Below are positions 42,726-51,522 of a stretch of DNA of 64,000 nt, in pieces. The position numbers and the translations under genes were made by a program. The DNA lies in contig CANQZS010000001.1 of NCBI GenBank assembly GCA_947628385.1, positions 46,441 to 110,440 of the forward strand. Reading direction: 5' to 3'. Positions within the stretch are counted from its first letter, which is position 1. Each line of letters begins with the position of its first letter. The notes below the pieces were generated by a model. The model made no database searches. It saw nothing but the letters and a program-made list of their open reading frames with translations, and was not told the origin of the DNA. Origin of the DNA: an uncultured Clostridia bacterium (GTDB lineage: Bacteria; Bacillota; Clostridia; Oscillospirales; Ruminococcaceae).

Positions 42726-43007
42726 ATGTTTACTGTATCTACGCGTTATGACTACAGGCTTATGTGGACGGCATCTAAGGTACGTCAAGTCTGTAAAGAT
42801 AACGAATATTATGCCGATGGCAGTGAAGAAGATTATAATAAGATGCTCAGATATGTTGGCGACTATGATACTCCTGATGAGGACGATATTATCCATGTTG
42901 CGATAGACATTATAGCACACTCAGATAAAGAGACACGAAAGGGTTTGACGACCGACGCGGTTATTAGTAATCTTATCAACGACGCTTGCAGCATTATTGT
43001 TATGTGA
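42726..43007 (+). CDS. hypothetical protein
   Basis: A 93-residue protein, MFTVSTRYDYRLMWTASKVRQ, starting after AGGAGGGAAAGAAAA. Contains NEYYADGSEEDYNKML, a pattern resembling small phage proteins. First gene of the plus-strand cluster downstream of tnpA. Confidence 0.65.
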   Translation: MFTVSTRYDYRLMWTASKVRQVCKDNEYYADGSEEDYNKMLRYVGDYDTPDEDDIIHVAIDIIAHSDKETRKGLTTDAVISNLINDACSIIVM

Positions 43008-43036
43008 ACTAATAATTATAAATAGGGGGAGTTAAA

Positions 43037-43199
43037 ATGGTAAGACGCAAAAAAAACAACGATATGGGCGTATCTTGACGGGGAGAAGCTTGTTGATGTG
43101 GTGCAAGCAGCATTGGATAACAATATGATGGTTGACGACCTCAAAGAGAAGCTTATCCGCGAGAACCCCGGGCATGAGATGACTTTTAAGAATGAATAA
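43037..43199 (+). pseudogene. small gene with frameshift in an A8 run
   Basis: ATG after AGGGGGAGTTAAA opens MVRRKKNNDMGVS and stops. If one A is removed from the A8 run at 43049-43056 the frame continues as MVRRKKTTIWAYLDGEKL... to a stop at 43197-43199, giving a plausible 53-residue protein. This could be programmed transcriptional slippage, a recent mutation or a homopolymer sequencing error. Confidence 0.6.
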
Positions 43200-43214
43200 A
43201 GGAGAGGAAATACA

Positions 43215-43505
43215 ATGACTACAACACAAAAAAAGATTATTTTTAAGCAAACCGAGGACGGCACTTTAGACCGTGATGCGATGTTAAAGCTCGAAGAGGG
43301 AATTTATACGGGCGTTAATATTGACGGTGAACAGGTCATAGTTGCAAGACAGTATGATTGTGGATTTACAGTAAGAGTGCGTCTTAATTCATCACAGGGC
43401 AAATACTGGCTTTGTCATGATTATGACGAGGAAGGATACTTGGAGTGCGAATACTTTGAGTACAACGATTCGGAGGACGACGAGAAACCGGATGATGACG
43501 AATAA
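43215..43505 (+). CDS. hypothetical acidic protein
   Basis: A 96-residue beta-rich protein with a very acidic tail (EDDEKPDDDE). Start MTTTQKKIIFKQTE after AAAGGAGAGG. Function unknown. Confidence 0.6.
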   Translation: MTTTQKKIIFKQTEDGTLDRDAMLKLEEGIYTGVNIDGEQVIVARQYDCGFTVRVRLNSSQGKYWLCHDYDEEGYLECEYFEYNDSEDDEKPDDDE

Positions 43506-43523
43506 GAGAGAGGATAAAAAATA

Positions 43524-44009
43524 ATGTCTTCTGTGTTTTTAAGCATAAGACCTGAATGGGTACAGAAAATAAAGAGCGGCGAAAAGACGGTGGAGATACG
43601 TAAGACGCATCCGCAGATAGAAACGCCGTTTAAGTGCTATATATACGAGACGCAGGGTACGTATGAGGTATACCATAAAGGAGCCATGACGAAATACGCG
43701 CAAGGCTCCGGTAAGGTCATAGGCGAGTTTATATGCAGTGAGATAACGCCGTTATTCAGTATCTGTAAGGATAACTGGGAATTATTACTTGGCAGCGGTC
43801 ATGATTATCATAAAGCTATTGTCACGAAACAAGCCTGTATGACGGAAGATATGTTACGTGCTTATGCGAACCATAGGAACTGCTATGCTTGGCATATATC
43901 TGACCTGAAAATATACAGGAAACCCGTTGATATAAGCAGCTTTTCCCTGTCCCGACCGCCTCAAAGTTGGCGATACGTTAAAGACATCGGCTATAAAAAG
44001 GCGGTATAA
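43524..44009 (+). CDS. ASCH-domain protein
   Basis: A 161-residue protein with the ASCH/PUA-like pattern: SIRPEWVQKIKSGEKTVEIRKTHP, then CYIYETQG and GKVIGEFICSEI strands. ASCH domains bind RNA and some act as nucleoside deacylases. In mobile elements such genes are common; the role here is unknown. Confidence 0.8.
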   Translation: MSSVFLSIRPEWVQKIKSGEKTVEIRKTHPQIETPFKCYIYETQGTYEVYHKGAMTKYAQGSGKVIGEFICSEITPLFSICKDNWELLLGSGHDYHKAIVTKQACMTEDMLRAYANHRNCYAWHISDLKIYRKPVDISSFSLSRPPQSWRYVKDIGYKKAV

Positions 44010-44075
44010 AATCGGTAATAACTATGGACACAATAAGAGGATTGCGACAATTCATAAGGAAAAGAGTGAGATAAA

Positions 44076-44420
44076 ATGATTGAAACAGCGTTTTTAAAAG
44101 ACCTGAAAAAAGGTGACAAGGTAATATACTGCGTAAGTGGACCGGGGTTCTATAACAAAACCGTAAAAGAAGTTCAGAATATAACTCCAAAAGGCTTTAT
44201 TAAAGTAAACAGTATATTATTCAGTAATATTACCGGCGACCCTCGCGGGGCAAACGATGGTTACGTTTCTTGTTATCTTGAAGAAGCTACTCCTGATAGA
44301 ATTAAGGAAATCCAAGAAGAAAAATACATCTATGACACGCTGGTGCAGATGCGCAAATGTGAGAGCTTGACATACGAGCAGGCAAAAGCTGTTCGTAAAG
44401 CATTGAGGACAGACAACTAA
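44076..44420 (+). CDS. hypothetical protein, paralogue of 33493-33828
   Basis: A 114-residue protein, MIETAFLKDLKKGDKVIYCV, with NITPKGFIKVNSILF and LEEATPDRIKEIQEE, matching the minus-strand paralogue motif by motif. Confidence 0.65.
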   Translation: MIETAFLKDLKKGDKVIYCVSGPGFYNKTVKEVQNITPKGFIKVNSILFSNITGDPRGANDGYVSCYLEEATPDRIKEIQEEKYIYDTLVQMRKCESLTYEQAKAVRKALRTDN

Positions 44421-44435
44421 AAGGAGTAATAAATA

Positions 44436-44717
44436 ATGCAATTATTCAAAGTGGGTGACAAAGTACGTGTTCGTCAATGGGACGACATGGCAGAAGAATA
44501 CGGCATAGTAAAAAGAATGTCGTATGATGTCGTCAATACTCCTTTAGGCTTTATCGAGTTCTTAAAGCCTATATGCGGCAAAACCGGCACAATAGCCGAA
44601 GTAAAGACTATCAGACCGGATATGCAGTTTGTTGAACTGATATGGGACGAAGAAATGGGAGTGTTTGCTACTTGTCATTTCGACAGTGGTATGTTTGAGT
44701 TAATAACGAAAGGATGA
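44436..44717 (+). CDS. GDKVRV-family protein, single domain
   Basis: A 93-residue protein comprising just the family domain: MQLFKVGDKVRVRQWDDM, CGKTGTIAEV, ELIWDEE, HFDSGMFELI. It defines the minimal unit seen fused to other parts in 40835, 48852, 49455 and 57915. Confidence 0.7.
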   Translation: MQLFKVGDKVRVRQWDDMAEEYGIVKRMSYDVVNTPLGFIEFLKPICGKTGTIAEVKTIRPDMQFVELIWDEEMGVFATCHFDSGMFELITKG

Positions 44718-44722
44718 TAAAC

Positions 44723-45028
44723 ATGGAAAACAATATAAGAAACCAACTAACAGAGGTAATCAAATCACACCTGACACCGCTTGATATTGAGCCGTGGAAC
44801 GAAGATGGCAGCTTTGAAAAATCATGGTTTAATAATAAAGGTTGGGATATTACCATTTTTTTCAACAAAGATAAAACAAAAATCAATGTAAAATTTTGCT
44901 CGGAAGGAGGGTCCCGTGGAGAGCGAAAAACGTTTGCATTCAGTGAACGAGGATATAATAATATGCTGAAATGGATAGACGAGCGGCGTATAGACTATCT
45001 AATATGGTATATTGAGAGACATCTGTAA
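44723..45028 (+). CDS. hypothetical protein
   Basis: A 101-residue protein starting MENNIRNQLTEVIKSH after AAAGGATGATAAAC. The region FNKDKTKINVKFCSEG...FSERGYNNMLKWID suggests a compact alpha/beta fold. Last gene of the plus-strand cluster. Confidence 0.6.
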   Translation: MENNIRNQLTEVIKSHLTPLDIEPWNEDGSFEKSWFNNKGWDITIFFNKDKTKINVKFCSEGGSRGERKTFAFSERGYNNMLKWIDERRIDYLIWYIERHL

Positions 45029-45110
45029 GGTGGTTTTTTAGATACATGATATTCGTAGACGAGGAGTATGCAGGTGTTTGTAACACGATGAATAATATCC
45101 GACAAAGAGA

Positions 45111-45145
45111 AAGACCGCCTATAATAAAGGCGGTCTATATTTTTT
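45111..45145. terminator. terminator between convergent operons
   Basis: AGACCGCC/GGCGGTCT stem followed by ATATTTTTT on the plus side; lies between the plus-strand cluster and the end of the L10 operon. Confidence 0.8.
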
Positions 45146-45146
45146 G

Positions 45147-45779
45147 TTATTTATTCATTACTCTCTGCAAAGTTTTCCAAGCATCAAGTTCTTTCTCCAT
45201 TGATGAGAGAGAGGACATCGCAAACCGCGTAAATGACTCATCATCTTCGTCACAGAGCCATTCTATAAGGTGCAGCGTTCTAAAAACTATATCGTACATC
45301 GCCATTTTGCGATAATACTCTAAATCTTCTGCCACGTCCTGTTCTTTCTTCTCCAACTCCGACGCGATAAATTCTGCTTCTGCTGTCATAAATACCTTTT
45401 TCAAACAGTAAAATATGCTGATTTTATCGCTCCAACTGTCCCATGAATAGTTTTGGTCTGTTTGGTTCTGAAAATCCACGTATGTATCGAATAACGATGT
45501 TACACTGTCAGGGAGTACGCTTTCACCAAAGGCACAAATCATACCTAACAAATTTTCGCCATTACTTTTCCAGTATGTAAACTGGAACGTGAACAGCGAA
45601 TTTAAGAGGTTTTTCTTTTTGTCTTTGGTATCTGCCTCGATGTACGGAGTAGTTTCAAGCACTTTCCGTATATACTCATCTGCCGATTTCAAGCAGTTAT
45701 TCGTTACATTTAATGCTACGTCAAACGCTTCTGCTTTGTCCTTGACCTCTTTAAAATACATTCTAAATGCGTAACTCAT
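45147..45779 (-). CDS. hypothetical protein
   Basis: A 210-residue helical acidic protein starting MSYAFRMYFKEVKDKAEAFD. No motif recognised. Last gene of the long L10 operon. Confidence 0.6.
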   Translation of the reverse strand: MSYAFRMYFKEVKDKAEAFDVALNVTNNCLKSADEYIRKVLETTPYIEADTKDKKKNLLNSLFTFQFTYWKSNGENLLGMICAFGESVLPDSVTSLFDTYVDFQNQTDQNYSWDSWSDKISIFYCLKKVFMTAEAEFIASELEKKEQDVAEDLEYYRKMAMYDIVFRTLHLIEWLCDEDDESFTRFAMSSLSSMEKELDAWKTLQRVMNK

Positions 45780-45979
45780 GCGCTTTCTCCTTTCTTTACC
45801 TCACTTGCGAGCCATTCGGATATAGCCTGTTTACAGTGCAAGGAACAGCTTTTGCCGTAGTGGTTATGATGCCACAAGTCCTGTGCGTCACAGCCGTACT
45901 CACAGCTTAACCGTACATTCCTTAGAAAATCAGCCATCTTTGCAAGGCTCATGTGCTTTATTTTCTCATAATGCGTCAT
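45776..45979 (-). CDS. small cysteine-rich phage-type protein
   Basis: A 67-residue protein, MTHYEKIKHMSLAKMADFLRN, with Cys/His pairs (CEYGCD, CSLHC) and a W-L-xSEV ending. This MTNYEKIK-type family is very common in Clostridia phages. Paralogue of the next gene, which it overlaps by 4 bp. Confidence 0.75.
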   Translation of the reverse strand: MTHYEKIKHMSLAKMADFLRNVRLSCEYGCDAQDLWHHNHYGKSCSLHCKQAISEWLASEVKKGESA

Positions 45980-46140
45980 GCTTCTACCTCGCTTTCAAGC
46001 CATTTCCTGTATCCATTTACTTCTTCATCTATGCCGCAGCATATATCATAGAATTTACAATAAATACAGTTTGTATTATCACAAAGGATTCTTGCCATTT
46101 CTCCAATACTCATATCTTTAACTTTTTCGTAATTAGTCAT
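45976..46140 (-). CDS. small cysteine-rich phage-type protein
   Basis: A 54-residue protein, MTNYEKVKDMSIGEMARILC, with CIYCKFYDICC. The ATG at 46138-46140 follows AAAGGAGTAAAATC. Same family as the neighbouring gene; a zinc-binding structural role is likely. Confidence 0.75.
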   Translation of the reverse strand: MTNYEKVKDMSIGEMARILCDNTNCIYCKFYDICCGIDEEVNGYRKWLESEVEA

Positions 46141-46179
46141 GATTTTACTCCTTTCTTCATCGTACATAACCTTATATAG

Positions 46180-46719
46180 CTATTTTTTTATAGGGATAGG
46201 AATTGCGTCCAGACGCGGCATATATTTGGTATGAAGCCAAATCAGCTCATCACGGAATAACATTAAAGCCGTTTTCGCTATATCCGCGTCATTGAAGTAT
46301 ACCTCATTCGCATGTTGAATATCTGTTGCAACCATTACCTTTATATTCGCAATTTTATCCATATATTGACAGCCGATAAAAAACTTCGGACGTGTTGTGT
46401 CTGTCCAGTCAACAGGCTTATCACTAAGAGCCTGATACTGCTCTAACTGCCTATGTATCGTTTCTGCATGATAGCGGGCAATACCGAGTTTTTCATTATT
46501 TACATAATTTCCGTCACGATATAACGCGTCATCACATTCCTGTCCGCTTTCTTTGATTTTCCGTGCGCCGATTATTGAAGCCGTATAATACGGTTCTCCT
46601 ATCTTAACCCGCTCATAACCCGTTAAGGGCTTGGGCGGCTTGGTAATAGCTTCTATCTGCTTTTCGTCGAGCTTAGTAACGTACTCTTTTCCGTCTATTA
46701 TGACTTTTACTTCCTTCAT
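46180..46719 (-). CDS. hypothetical phage-type protein
   Basis: A 179-residue protein, MKEVKVIIDGKEYVTKLDE. The central ALYRDGNYVNNEKLGIARYHAE and later PKFFIGCQY motifs are widespread in Clostridia prophage proteins of unknown role. Confidence 0.65.
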   Translation of the reverse strand: MKEVKVIIDGKEYVTKLDEKQIEAITKPPKPLTGYERVKIGEPYYTASIIGARKIKESGQECDDALYRDGNYVNNEKLGIARYHAETIHRQLEQYQALSDKPVDWTDTTRPKFFIGCQYMDKIANIKVMVATDIQHANEVYFNDADIAKTALMLFRDELIWLHTKYMPRLDAIPIPIKK

Positions 46720-46741
46720 GTCATTACTCCTTCCTGTCAGG

Positions 46742-47308
46742 TCATATAACCTTGTAGAATGTTTTTACCGAATTGTTCATAAGGATAGTCATTACACTGC
46801 TGATTGTCTGATTCTTGCTGTGTTCGCTTATATCCTTTGCTATACTGTATATATTCTTTGTTGTCGGCGGCAGTGTATCTACCCGGTCAAGCATTCTTTT
46901 ATATGCCCCACCGCTACCGGTCGCCGTATACATCCCGTTCTGCTCACATACATAACGAACACTGGCACTGTTCCAGACCTTCCTTTCTACGACTTCCTTG
47001 TATACCCTAAAGTTATACATACGATAACGCTCGTTGTGCATGGCATCATAGAAGCGTATCTCGCCCCTGTCGTAATCTTTGTTATAGCTAAAAATAGTAT
47101 TATCGTCGCAAGCCATACGAATATTTTTAAGCTCACTATCAACCATACCGTCCATAGCCAATTTGATAGCCTGTTCAGGACTGTAGGTGTGAATGAAGTC
47201 GCTTTTATCTGCACTATAGCTAACATAGTCATACGGTTCTTCACCGGTTACCATAGCCGCTGTCCGTATGTTATACACAACGTCGAACAATCTTTGTTCC
47301 TGTATCAT
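46742..47308 (-). CDS. hypothetical protein
   Basis: A 188-residue protein starting MIQEQRLFDVVYNIRTAAMV; no motif recognised. In the L10 operon with ribosome site AAGGAGCGATATACC. Confidence 0.55.
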   Translation of the reverse strand: MIQEQRLFDVVYNIRTAAMVTGEEPYDYVSYSADKSDFIHTYSPEQAIKLAMDGMVDSELKNIRMACDDNTIFSYNKDYDRGEIRFYDAMHNERYRMYNFRVYKEVVERKVWNSASVRYVCEQNGMYTATGSGGAYKRMLDRVDTLPPTTKNIYSIAKDISEHSKNQTISSVMTILMNNSVKTFYKVI

Positions 47309-47326
47309 GGTATATCGCTCCTTAAT

Positions 47327-47881
47327 TTATTCCGTCATTATTTTCTCGTAATAGTATTCGGATGGGCGGTTAAGTATCTCTTGCGTCATAAGGGAAACAA
47401 GTTTGTCTATGAAATCGGTCATAAGCATTGTCGGTCTGCCGGATTTAGTTCTGGTACGTATACCCCGATTTTCACATTCATTGAGAATGTACTCCGGTGC
47501 ATACATGGAAACCTCTTTCTCGGCAAGCGTTCTCGCCTCATGTTGGCTCAACTTATATCCCGTTTCCTTGACAGCCTTTATCTTTGTGGCATGAAAGTCA
47601 TAATACACATAGATTTGCTTATTATGCTTATCGCTGTATATTATCTTTCCATTCCGACTGAAATCAAGGGTTTTAACGTTTTTATGCCGTCTCTCCCATG
47701 ACCGGCTTAATGTTTCGTCATGCAGGAGTTGAATAGTTCTTACTATCGCCTTTTTACGGCTTTTAGCATAGACATATCCGTCCATATATGTATATCGGGT
47801 TTTACTTTTTTGTTTTTCCCCGGCTAACATCTTCCTGTCCATTATCCTGTACGTGACACGATATAAACTCATCTTTGCCAT
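47327..47881 (-). CDS. hypothetical basic protein
   Basis: A 184-residue strongly basic protein (MAKMSLYRVTYRIMDRKMLAG, then KQKSKTRYTYMDGYVYAKSRKKA). The charge suggests nucleic-acid binding. No family recognised. Confidence 0.55.
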   Translation of the reverse strand: MAKMSLYRVTYRIMDRKMLAGEKQKSKTRYTYMDGYVYAKSRKKAIVRTIQLLHDETLSRSWERRHKNVKTLDFSRNGKIIYSDKHNKQIYVYYDFHATKIKAVKETGYKLSQHEARTLAEKEVSMYAPEYILNECENRGIRTRTKSGRPTMLMTDFIDKLVSLMTQEILNRPSEYYYEKIMTE

Positions 47882-47902
47882 ATACTTTCGCTCCTTTCCC
47901 TA

Positions 47903-48304
47903 TTATGCTGCGGTATCTAAAGCGGCTTTTTCAACTTTTATGTCGTTATTACGCATAAGCTTTAACAAGGCTATCGCTTCTAACCCGCTGCAGCATACGG
48001 TCATTACCGTAGGATTGTATTCATCGTCGATATATCGTATCGTATACGGCTTATCATACGCCGTTTCTTTATTTACCGGTATGTCTGATAACCCGTTATA
48101 TCCGAACACATATATCTTGTCGCCTTCATGTAAAGGCACGGAAGATATAATCACAGGGCGTATACATACGAGCTTTTCATTATAGTTAAGCTGATATGCC
48201 TTACGCTCCTTGCGGTTCTCAACGGCATTGACGATAAGGTTGAATACAACCGAAACAGTAATTGAAAGGGCAAATACGCCCAATGTGCTTAATATGAGTA
48301 TCAT
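47903..48304 (-). CDS. membrane-anchored hypothetical protein
   Basis: A 133-residue protein with one N-terminal membrane segment (MILILSTLGVFALSITVSVV) and a soluble cytosolic or external domain. No motif recognised. Confidence 0.6.
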   Translation of the reverse strand: MILILSTLGVFALSITVSVVFNLIVNAVENRKERKAYQLNYNEKLVCIRPVIISSVPLHEGDKIYVFGYNGLSDIPVNKETAYDKPYTIRYIDDEYNPTVMTVCCSGLEAIALLKLMRNNDIKVEKAALDTAA

Positions 48305-48388
48305 GATAATCTCCTCCTTAAAAATCTTGCTCTATAACCCATGCTTGCGTAATAAAACGCAAGCACAGATTGTAGAGAATTGGTTTAT

Positions 48389-48586
48389 TTAGTCATTTTC
48401 GCCGGTCAGTTCATACTCAGCCGCTTCTTCGTCGGTCAACGGTTCGATATATGATATATATCCCCATGCCGGGCGACCGATTTTGGGGCAGTATGTAGGA
48501 TTTGCGAAGTTGTATACTTCACAACCGCTTTTCTTAGGGAATGTTCCCGGTCCGACCGGTCTTTGTGTACTGTAATATACGTACAT
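48389..48586 (-). CDS. small hypothetical protein
   Basis: A 65-residue protein, MYVYYSTQRPVGPGTFP. The central VYNFANPTYCPKIGRPAWGYISY and acidic end LTDEEAAEYEL match a small protein type frequent in Clostridia phages and plasmids. Ribosome site AAAGGAGACAAATAACG. Confidence 0.65.
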   Translation of the reverse strand: MYVYYSTQRPVGPGTFPKKSGCEVYNFANPTYCPKIGRPAWGYISYIEPLTDEEAAEYELTGEND

Positions 48587-48609
48587 CGTTATTTGTCTCC
48601 TTTCAGTAA

Positions 48610-48846
48610 TTATTCGTGCAACCCTACCCGTGTTACTGCGGTCTTTACACAGTTGACGCAGCCGAGAATAAGACCATGCTTGTCATGGTAGAAATATTCC
48701 GGCTCCTCTGTACCGCAGTACGGGCAATCGTTAGGTTCATTCGCTTCTTCATCGGTTGTATAGTCATCGTCATAGTAGTCATTCTCACCGCCATAGTGAG
48801 CGTCCCACATAGCTCCGACCGCTCCTGAAGCTGTATTTGCGTACAT
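48610..48846 (-). CDS. small zinc-ribbon protein
   Basis: A 78-residue protein starting MYANTASGAVGAMWD after AAAGGAGTGATTGAA. CPYCG and CVNC pairs form a likely zinc ribbon after an acidic stretch. Confidence 0.65.
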   Translation of the reverse strand: MYANTASGAVGAMWDAHYGGENDYYDDDYTTDEEANEPNDCPYCGTEEPEYFYHDKHGLILGCVNCVKTAVTRVGLHE

Positions 48847-48851
48847 TTCAA

Positions 48852-49436
48852 TCACTCCTTTACTTTTTCTAACCCTTCTGCGCCTATAAGGTAACAAGCG
48901 CGAGGGTCTACATGACTTTGTATCCTTCTCTTTTCTTTGATGAAATAGATTGTTTTGCCCTCGATATGTTCATGCGGAGCTTTTGCGATAACGGTATAAC
49001 ACCTATATTTTGGTTTTTTTCCGTAAACATAAAAGACTGCATATTCAGGGACATTCTTAAGTACCCATTCATAATACTGGCTGTATGCTACATCAGGGTT
49101 AATAACCTTTACCGTATCACCGATATTGATTTCGTCACCACTTGAATTATGAGTGGGTTCATCTGTCGGTTCAAACATGGTACTGTCCAGAACCCACGGT
49201 TTATATACAGGACTGAACGGGTTAAGGCTATCCCATTGAATCTCCATTCTTTGCTTTCCCGCATAAGAATCGACTACCTTTATTACCGTTCCTGTTTCCC
49301 CGCAAAAGGGTTTCATTTCCTTGGTAAACGCACTCGGATAACCTATATATATATCTGATTCAAGTGTTCCGAACTCACTTACCATGTCTTCCCATTGACG
49401 GACTCGAACTCTGTCACCTACTGCAAATGTCTGCAT
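48852..49436 (-). CDS. two-module protein: GDRVRV domain plus APEYA-repeat module
   Basis: A 194-residue protein. Residues 1-95 are the MQTFAVGDRVRVRQWEDM domain (CGETGTVIKV, WVLDSTMFE). Residues ~100-190 are a second module: INIGDTVKVI, YYEWVLKNVPEYA, YTVIAKAPHEH, ACYLIGAEGLEK. The same second module occurs once in 49455, three times in 57915 and alone in 57640. Function unknown. Confidence 0.7.
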   Translation of the reverse strand: MQTFAVGDRVRVRQWEDMVSEFGTLESDIYIGYPSAFTKEMKPFCGETGTVIKVVDSYAGKQRMEIQWDSLNPFSPVYKPWVLDSTMFEPTDEPTHNSSGDEINIGDTVKVINPDVAYSQYYEWVLKNVPEYAVFYVYGKKPKYRCYTVIAKAPHEHIEGKTIYFIKEKRRIQSHVDPRACYLIGAEGLEKVKE

Positions 49437-49454
49437 AATTTTCACTCCTTCGCT

Positions 49455-50240
49455 TTAATAGTATTTTCTGATGCCGTATTCTCTTACGAGATAGCACGTG
49501 TCTTTTACTTCCTTGCCACCACTTGCCGCGATAAGATATACTACCTCACCGGAAGCGGGGTATCCTGACATGATAATACCCTTCATGATAACGGTATACG
49601 TACTGTCAGTGTTCGGCTTATGCCCATACGCATAATACGGAAGCCAATCGGGGGCATGTTCTCTTATCCAATCGAGATTTGTTGTGTATGCCGCCTCATC
49701 GTAAATGACCTTAACTATATCTTCTGCCTGAATAGCCGAACGATACAATGTCTCGGCGGTGAGCATGTTTATAACCTCAACCGCGCCTACGTTAAAGTCG
49801 TATTTACCGTCATCCGGGCAAACGGCGGTCACGGTATGTACCAGTGTATCACCGTCATACTGTTCTGCCATGGTAGCCACCCCGTTCGTAGTGATAACGA
49901 TTTTAGGGTTTTTCAAGACAGGACGGTCAGAAGCCAAAGACGGGCGTTCTACAAGTTCAAACATGCCATTGTCGAAGTTCCTGCCTTCAGCTAAATTTTG
50001 TGCCGGTTCCGTGTCCCATTTAATTTTTAACGTTTGTATGCTGAACATCCATTTTTCAGCAGTGATTGTACCGATAACAGTTCCGGTCATACCGCATAAG
50101 CCTATCATATCGTAATTAAATCCGTTCGGAGTATTTATGAATTGTTCGTTATCATCTTCATAAAATTCTTCGCCAAACTCCTTTTTCATGTCGTCCCATG
50201 AACGGACACGTACTCTATCACCTTTCTTAAAAACTTGCAT
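49455..50240 (-). CDS. GDRVRV domain plus APEYA-like module, longer form
   Basis: A 261-residue protein. MQVFKKGDRVRVRSWDDM opens the first domain (CGMTGTVIGTI, FDNGMFELV). A unique middle part of ~70 residues follows, then the second module (LDWIREHAPDWLPYYAYGHKP, YTVIMKG, CYLVREYGI). Start chosen by AAGGAGGTAATGAAA. Confidence 0.7.
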   Translation of the reverse strand: MQVFKKGDRVRVRSWDDMKKEFGEEFYEDDNEQFINTPNGFNYDMIGLCGMTGTVIGTITAEKWMFSIQTLKIKWDTEPAQNLAEGRNFDNGMFELVERPSLASDRPVLKNPKIVITTNGVATMAEQYDGDTLVHTVTAVCPDDGKYDFNVGAVEVINMLTAETLYRSAIQAEDIVKVIYDEAAYTTNLDWIREHAPDWLPYYAYGHKPNTDSTYTVIMKGIIMSGYPASGEVVYLIAASGGKEVKDTCYLVREYGIRKYY

Positions 50241-50256
50241 TTTCATTACCTCCTTC

Positions 50257-50520
50257 TTAATCGTCCAAGCAAAGCAAGGAGAATGTGTCCTCGCAAAGCT
50301 CCTCGAACTCGTCATCAGTGTGCGGCTCTCCTATATGCGTTTCATGGCGATATAAGTCCTCGTCGCAGTTCATACACTGATACGGGTATTCTTTACTGTC
50401 CGGCTCATCCAAGACAACGGAGCCGCAGCGATTACATCTGCGGCAGACGGTATCATTTTGCATGACATACGCCATTGTATTGACATGAATGAGCGGGTTA
50501 AACTCCCTTTGCTGTACCAT
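50257..50520 (-). CDS. zinc-ribbon hypothetical protein
   Basis: An 87-residue protein with CRRCNRCG and CMNCDED clusters that could bind zinc and a long acidic C-terminus. In the L10 operon. Confidence 0.6.
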   Translation of the reverse strand: MVQQREFNPLIHVNTMAYVMQNDTVCRRCNRCGSVVLDEPDSKEYPYQCMNCDEDLYRHETHIGEPHTDDEFEELCEDTFSLLCLDD

Positions 50521-50538
50521 AATGTTCTCCTCCTTGAA

Positions 50539-51507
50539 TTAAAATTCTATCGCCGGGTCATTAACGTATGCAAAATCATACGCCTGTGACTGTAAATCTT
50601 CAAGCGTTCCGTCGTTTTTTATTACATAGTCGTAATCATAATCAAAAACGCTTTTGTCTGCTGAATTTGTTGTTATGCGTTCAACACCTTTTCGTGTTAC
50701 AAGAATAGTTGTTGCGCCGTAATTCTCTACTACCCGCTTAATTTCTTTTGGGGTACGGATATGTAAAAACATAAACTCCGACCACGAATCAAGGAACCGG
50801 TCAATAGCCTGTTCCATAATCTTAAACGGGTAATCGTTATATTCAGCGCACAATTCAAGCATATCCGCGAGGAATTTCCTGTCTTTGTCCGTTTTACCGC
50901 CATTCCAACCCATCTGTGAAGCAAGATTTTTTATGCACTCAACGTATGAAAAGTTGACAACTTTCGGCGGCAACTGGATAAATTCAGGTAAATTACTGCT
51001 CATGCTCTCTCTTGTATCGGAAACGAACCTGACGAAGGTATCTTTTCCTGTACCGCCGCTGCCGTTTATGACGAATATTCTTTTCTTCGGCTTCTGCATA
51101 TTCAATGACAACCCTTTATCTTCAAGTCTTGTCATGATTTCTTTGATTGCATTTTGACCTATGCCCGCGAGGAATATAAGCTTTTCTTCGTCCAAGCATA
51201 TAAGGTCACCGATTGTTTCAATACCGCCCTTTATCAGCGCGTTATACGTTCGTACCGACAAGTCAAGATAAGAGATAGACATATTAAGTACATTGACTTT
51301 CTCTACTGCTTTCTTATATCCTGCAAACGTCATTTGATTATCGCCGATACTCTTACCTAAGATACCGTAATACGGATTTTTGTAATAGGTCGGTTCTGTA
51401 TAACCCATAATATTTGCAATCTTTTTTGTTAAGAAAACCTCTGCTATCCTGACGTCGCCGAATCTCGGCGTATGGCAAATATCCCCAACCGTAATTTTAT
51501 CTTTCAT
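50539..51507 (-). CDS. RNA polymerase alpha-CTD-like domain fused to P-loop (deoxy)nucleotide kinase-like domain
   Basis: A 322-residue protein in three parts. Residues 1-75 are unassigned. Residues ~77-136 match the alpha C-terminal domain of RNA polymerase: LDLSVRTYNALIKGGIETIG, then DEEKLIFLAGIGQNAIKEI and RLEDKGLSLNM, in register with the bacterial alpha-CTD. Residues ~140-322 form a P-loop domain with GSGGTGKDT (149-157) and a late RTPKEIKRVVE/ILVTR arrangement like deoxynucleoside-monophosphate kinases. The fusion may bind DNA or the transcription machinery in a nucleotide-dependent way; that is inference. Confidence 0.75.
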   Translation of the reverse strand: MKDKITVGDICHTPRFGDVRIAEVFLTKKIANIMGYTEPTYYKNPYYGILGKSIGDNQMTFAGYKKAVEKVNVLNMSISYLDLSVRTYNALIKGGIETIGDLICLDEEKLIFLAGIGQNAIKEIMTRLEDKGLSLNMQKPKKRIFVINGSGGTGKDTFVRFVSDTRESMSSNLPEFIQLPPKVVNFSYVECIKNLASQMGWNGGKTDKDRKFLADMLELCAEYNDYPFKIMEQAIDRFLDSWSEFMFLHIRTPKEIKRVVENYGATTILVTRKGVERITTNSADKSVFDYDYDYVIKNDGTLEDLQSQAYDFAYVNDPAIEF

Positions 51508-51522
51508 GTTTTTCTCCTTTCT

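Noticed and set aside
45046..45315. Plus-strand open frame of 89 codons after the 44723 gene
   Set aside because: It runs straight through the terminator hairpin and into the antisense of the 45147 gene, with no good ribosome site.
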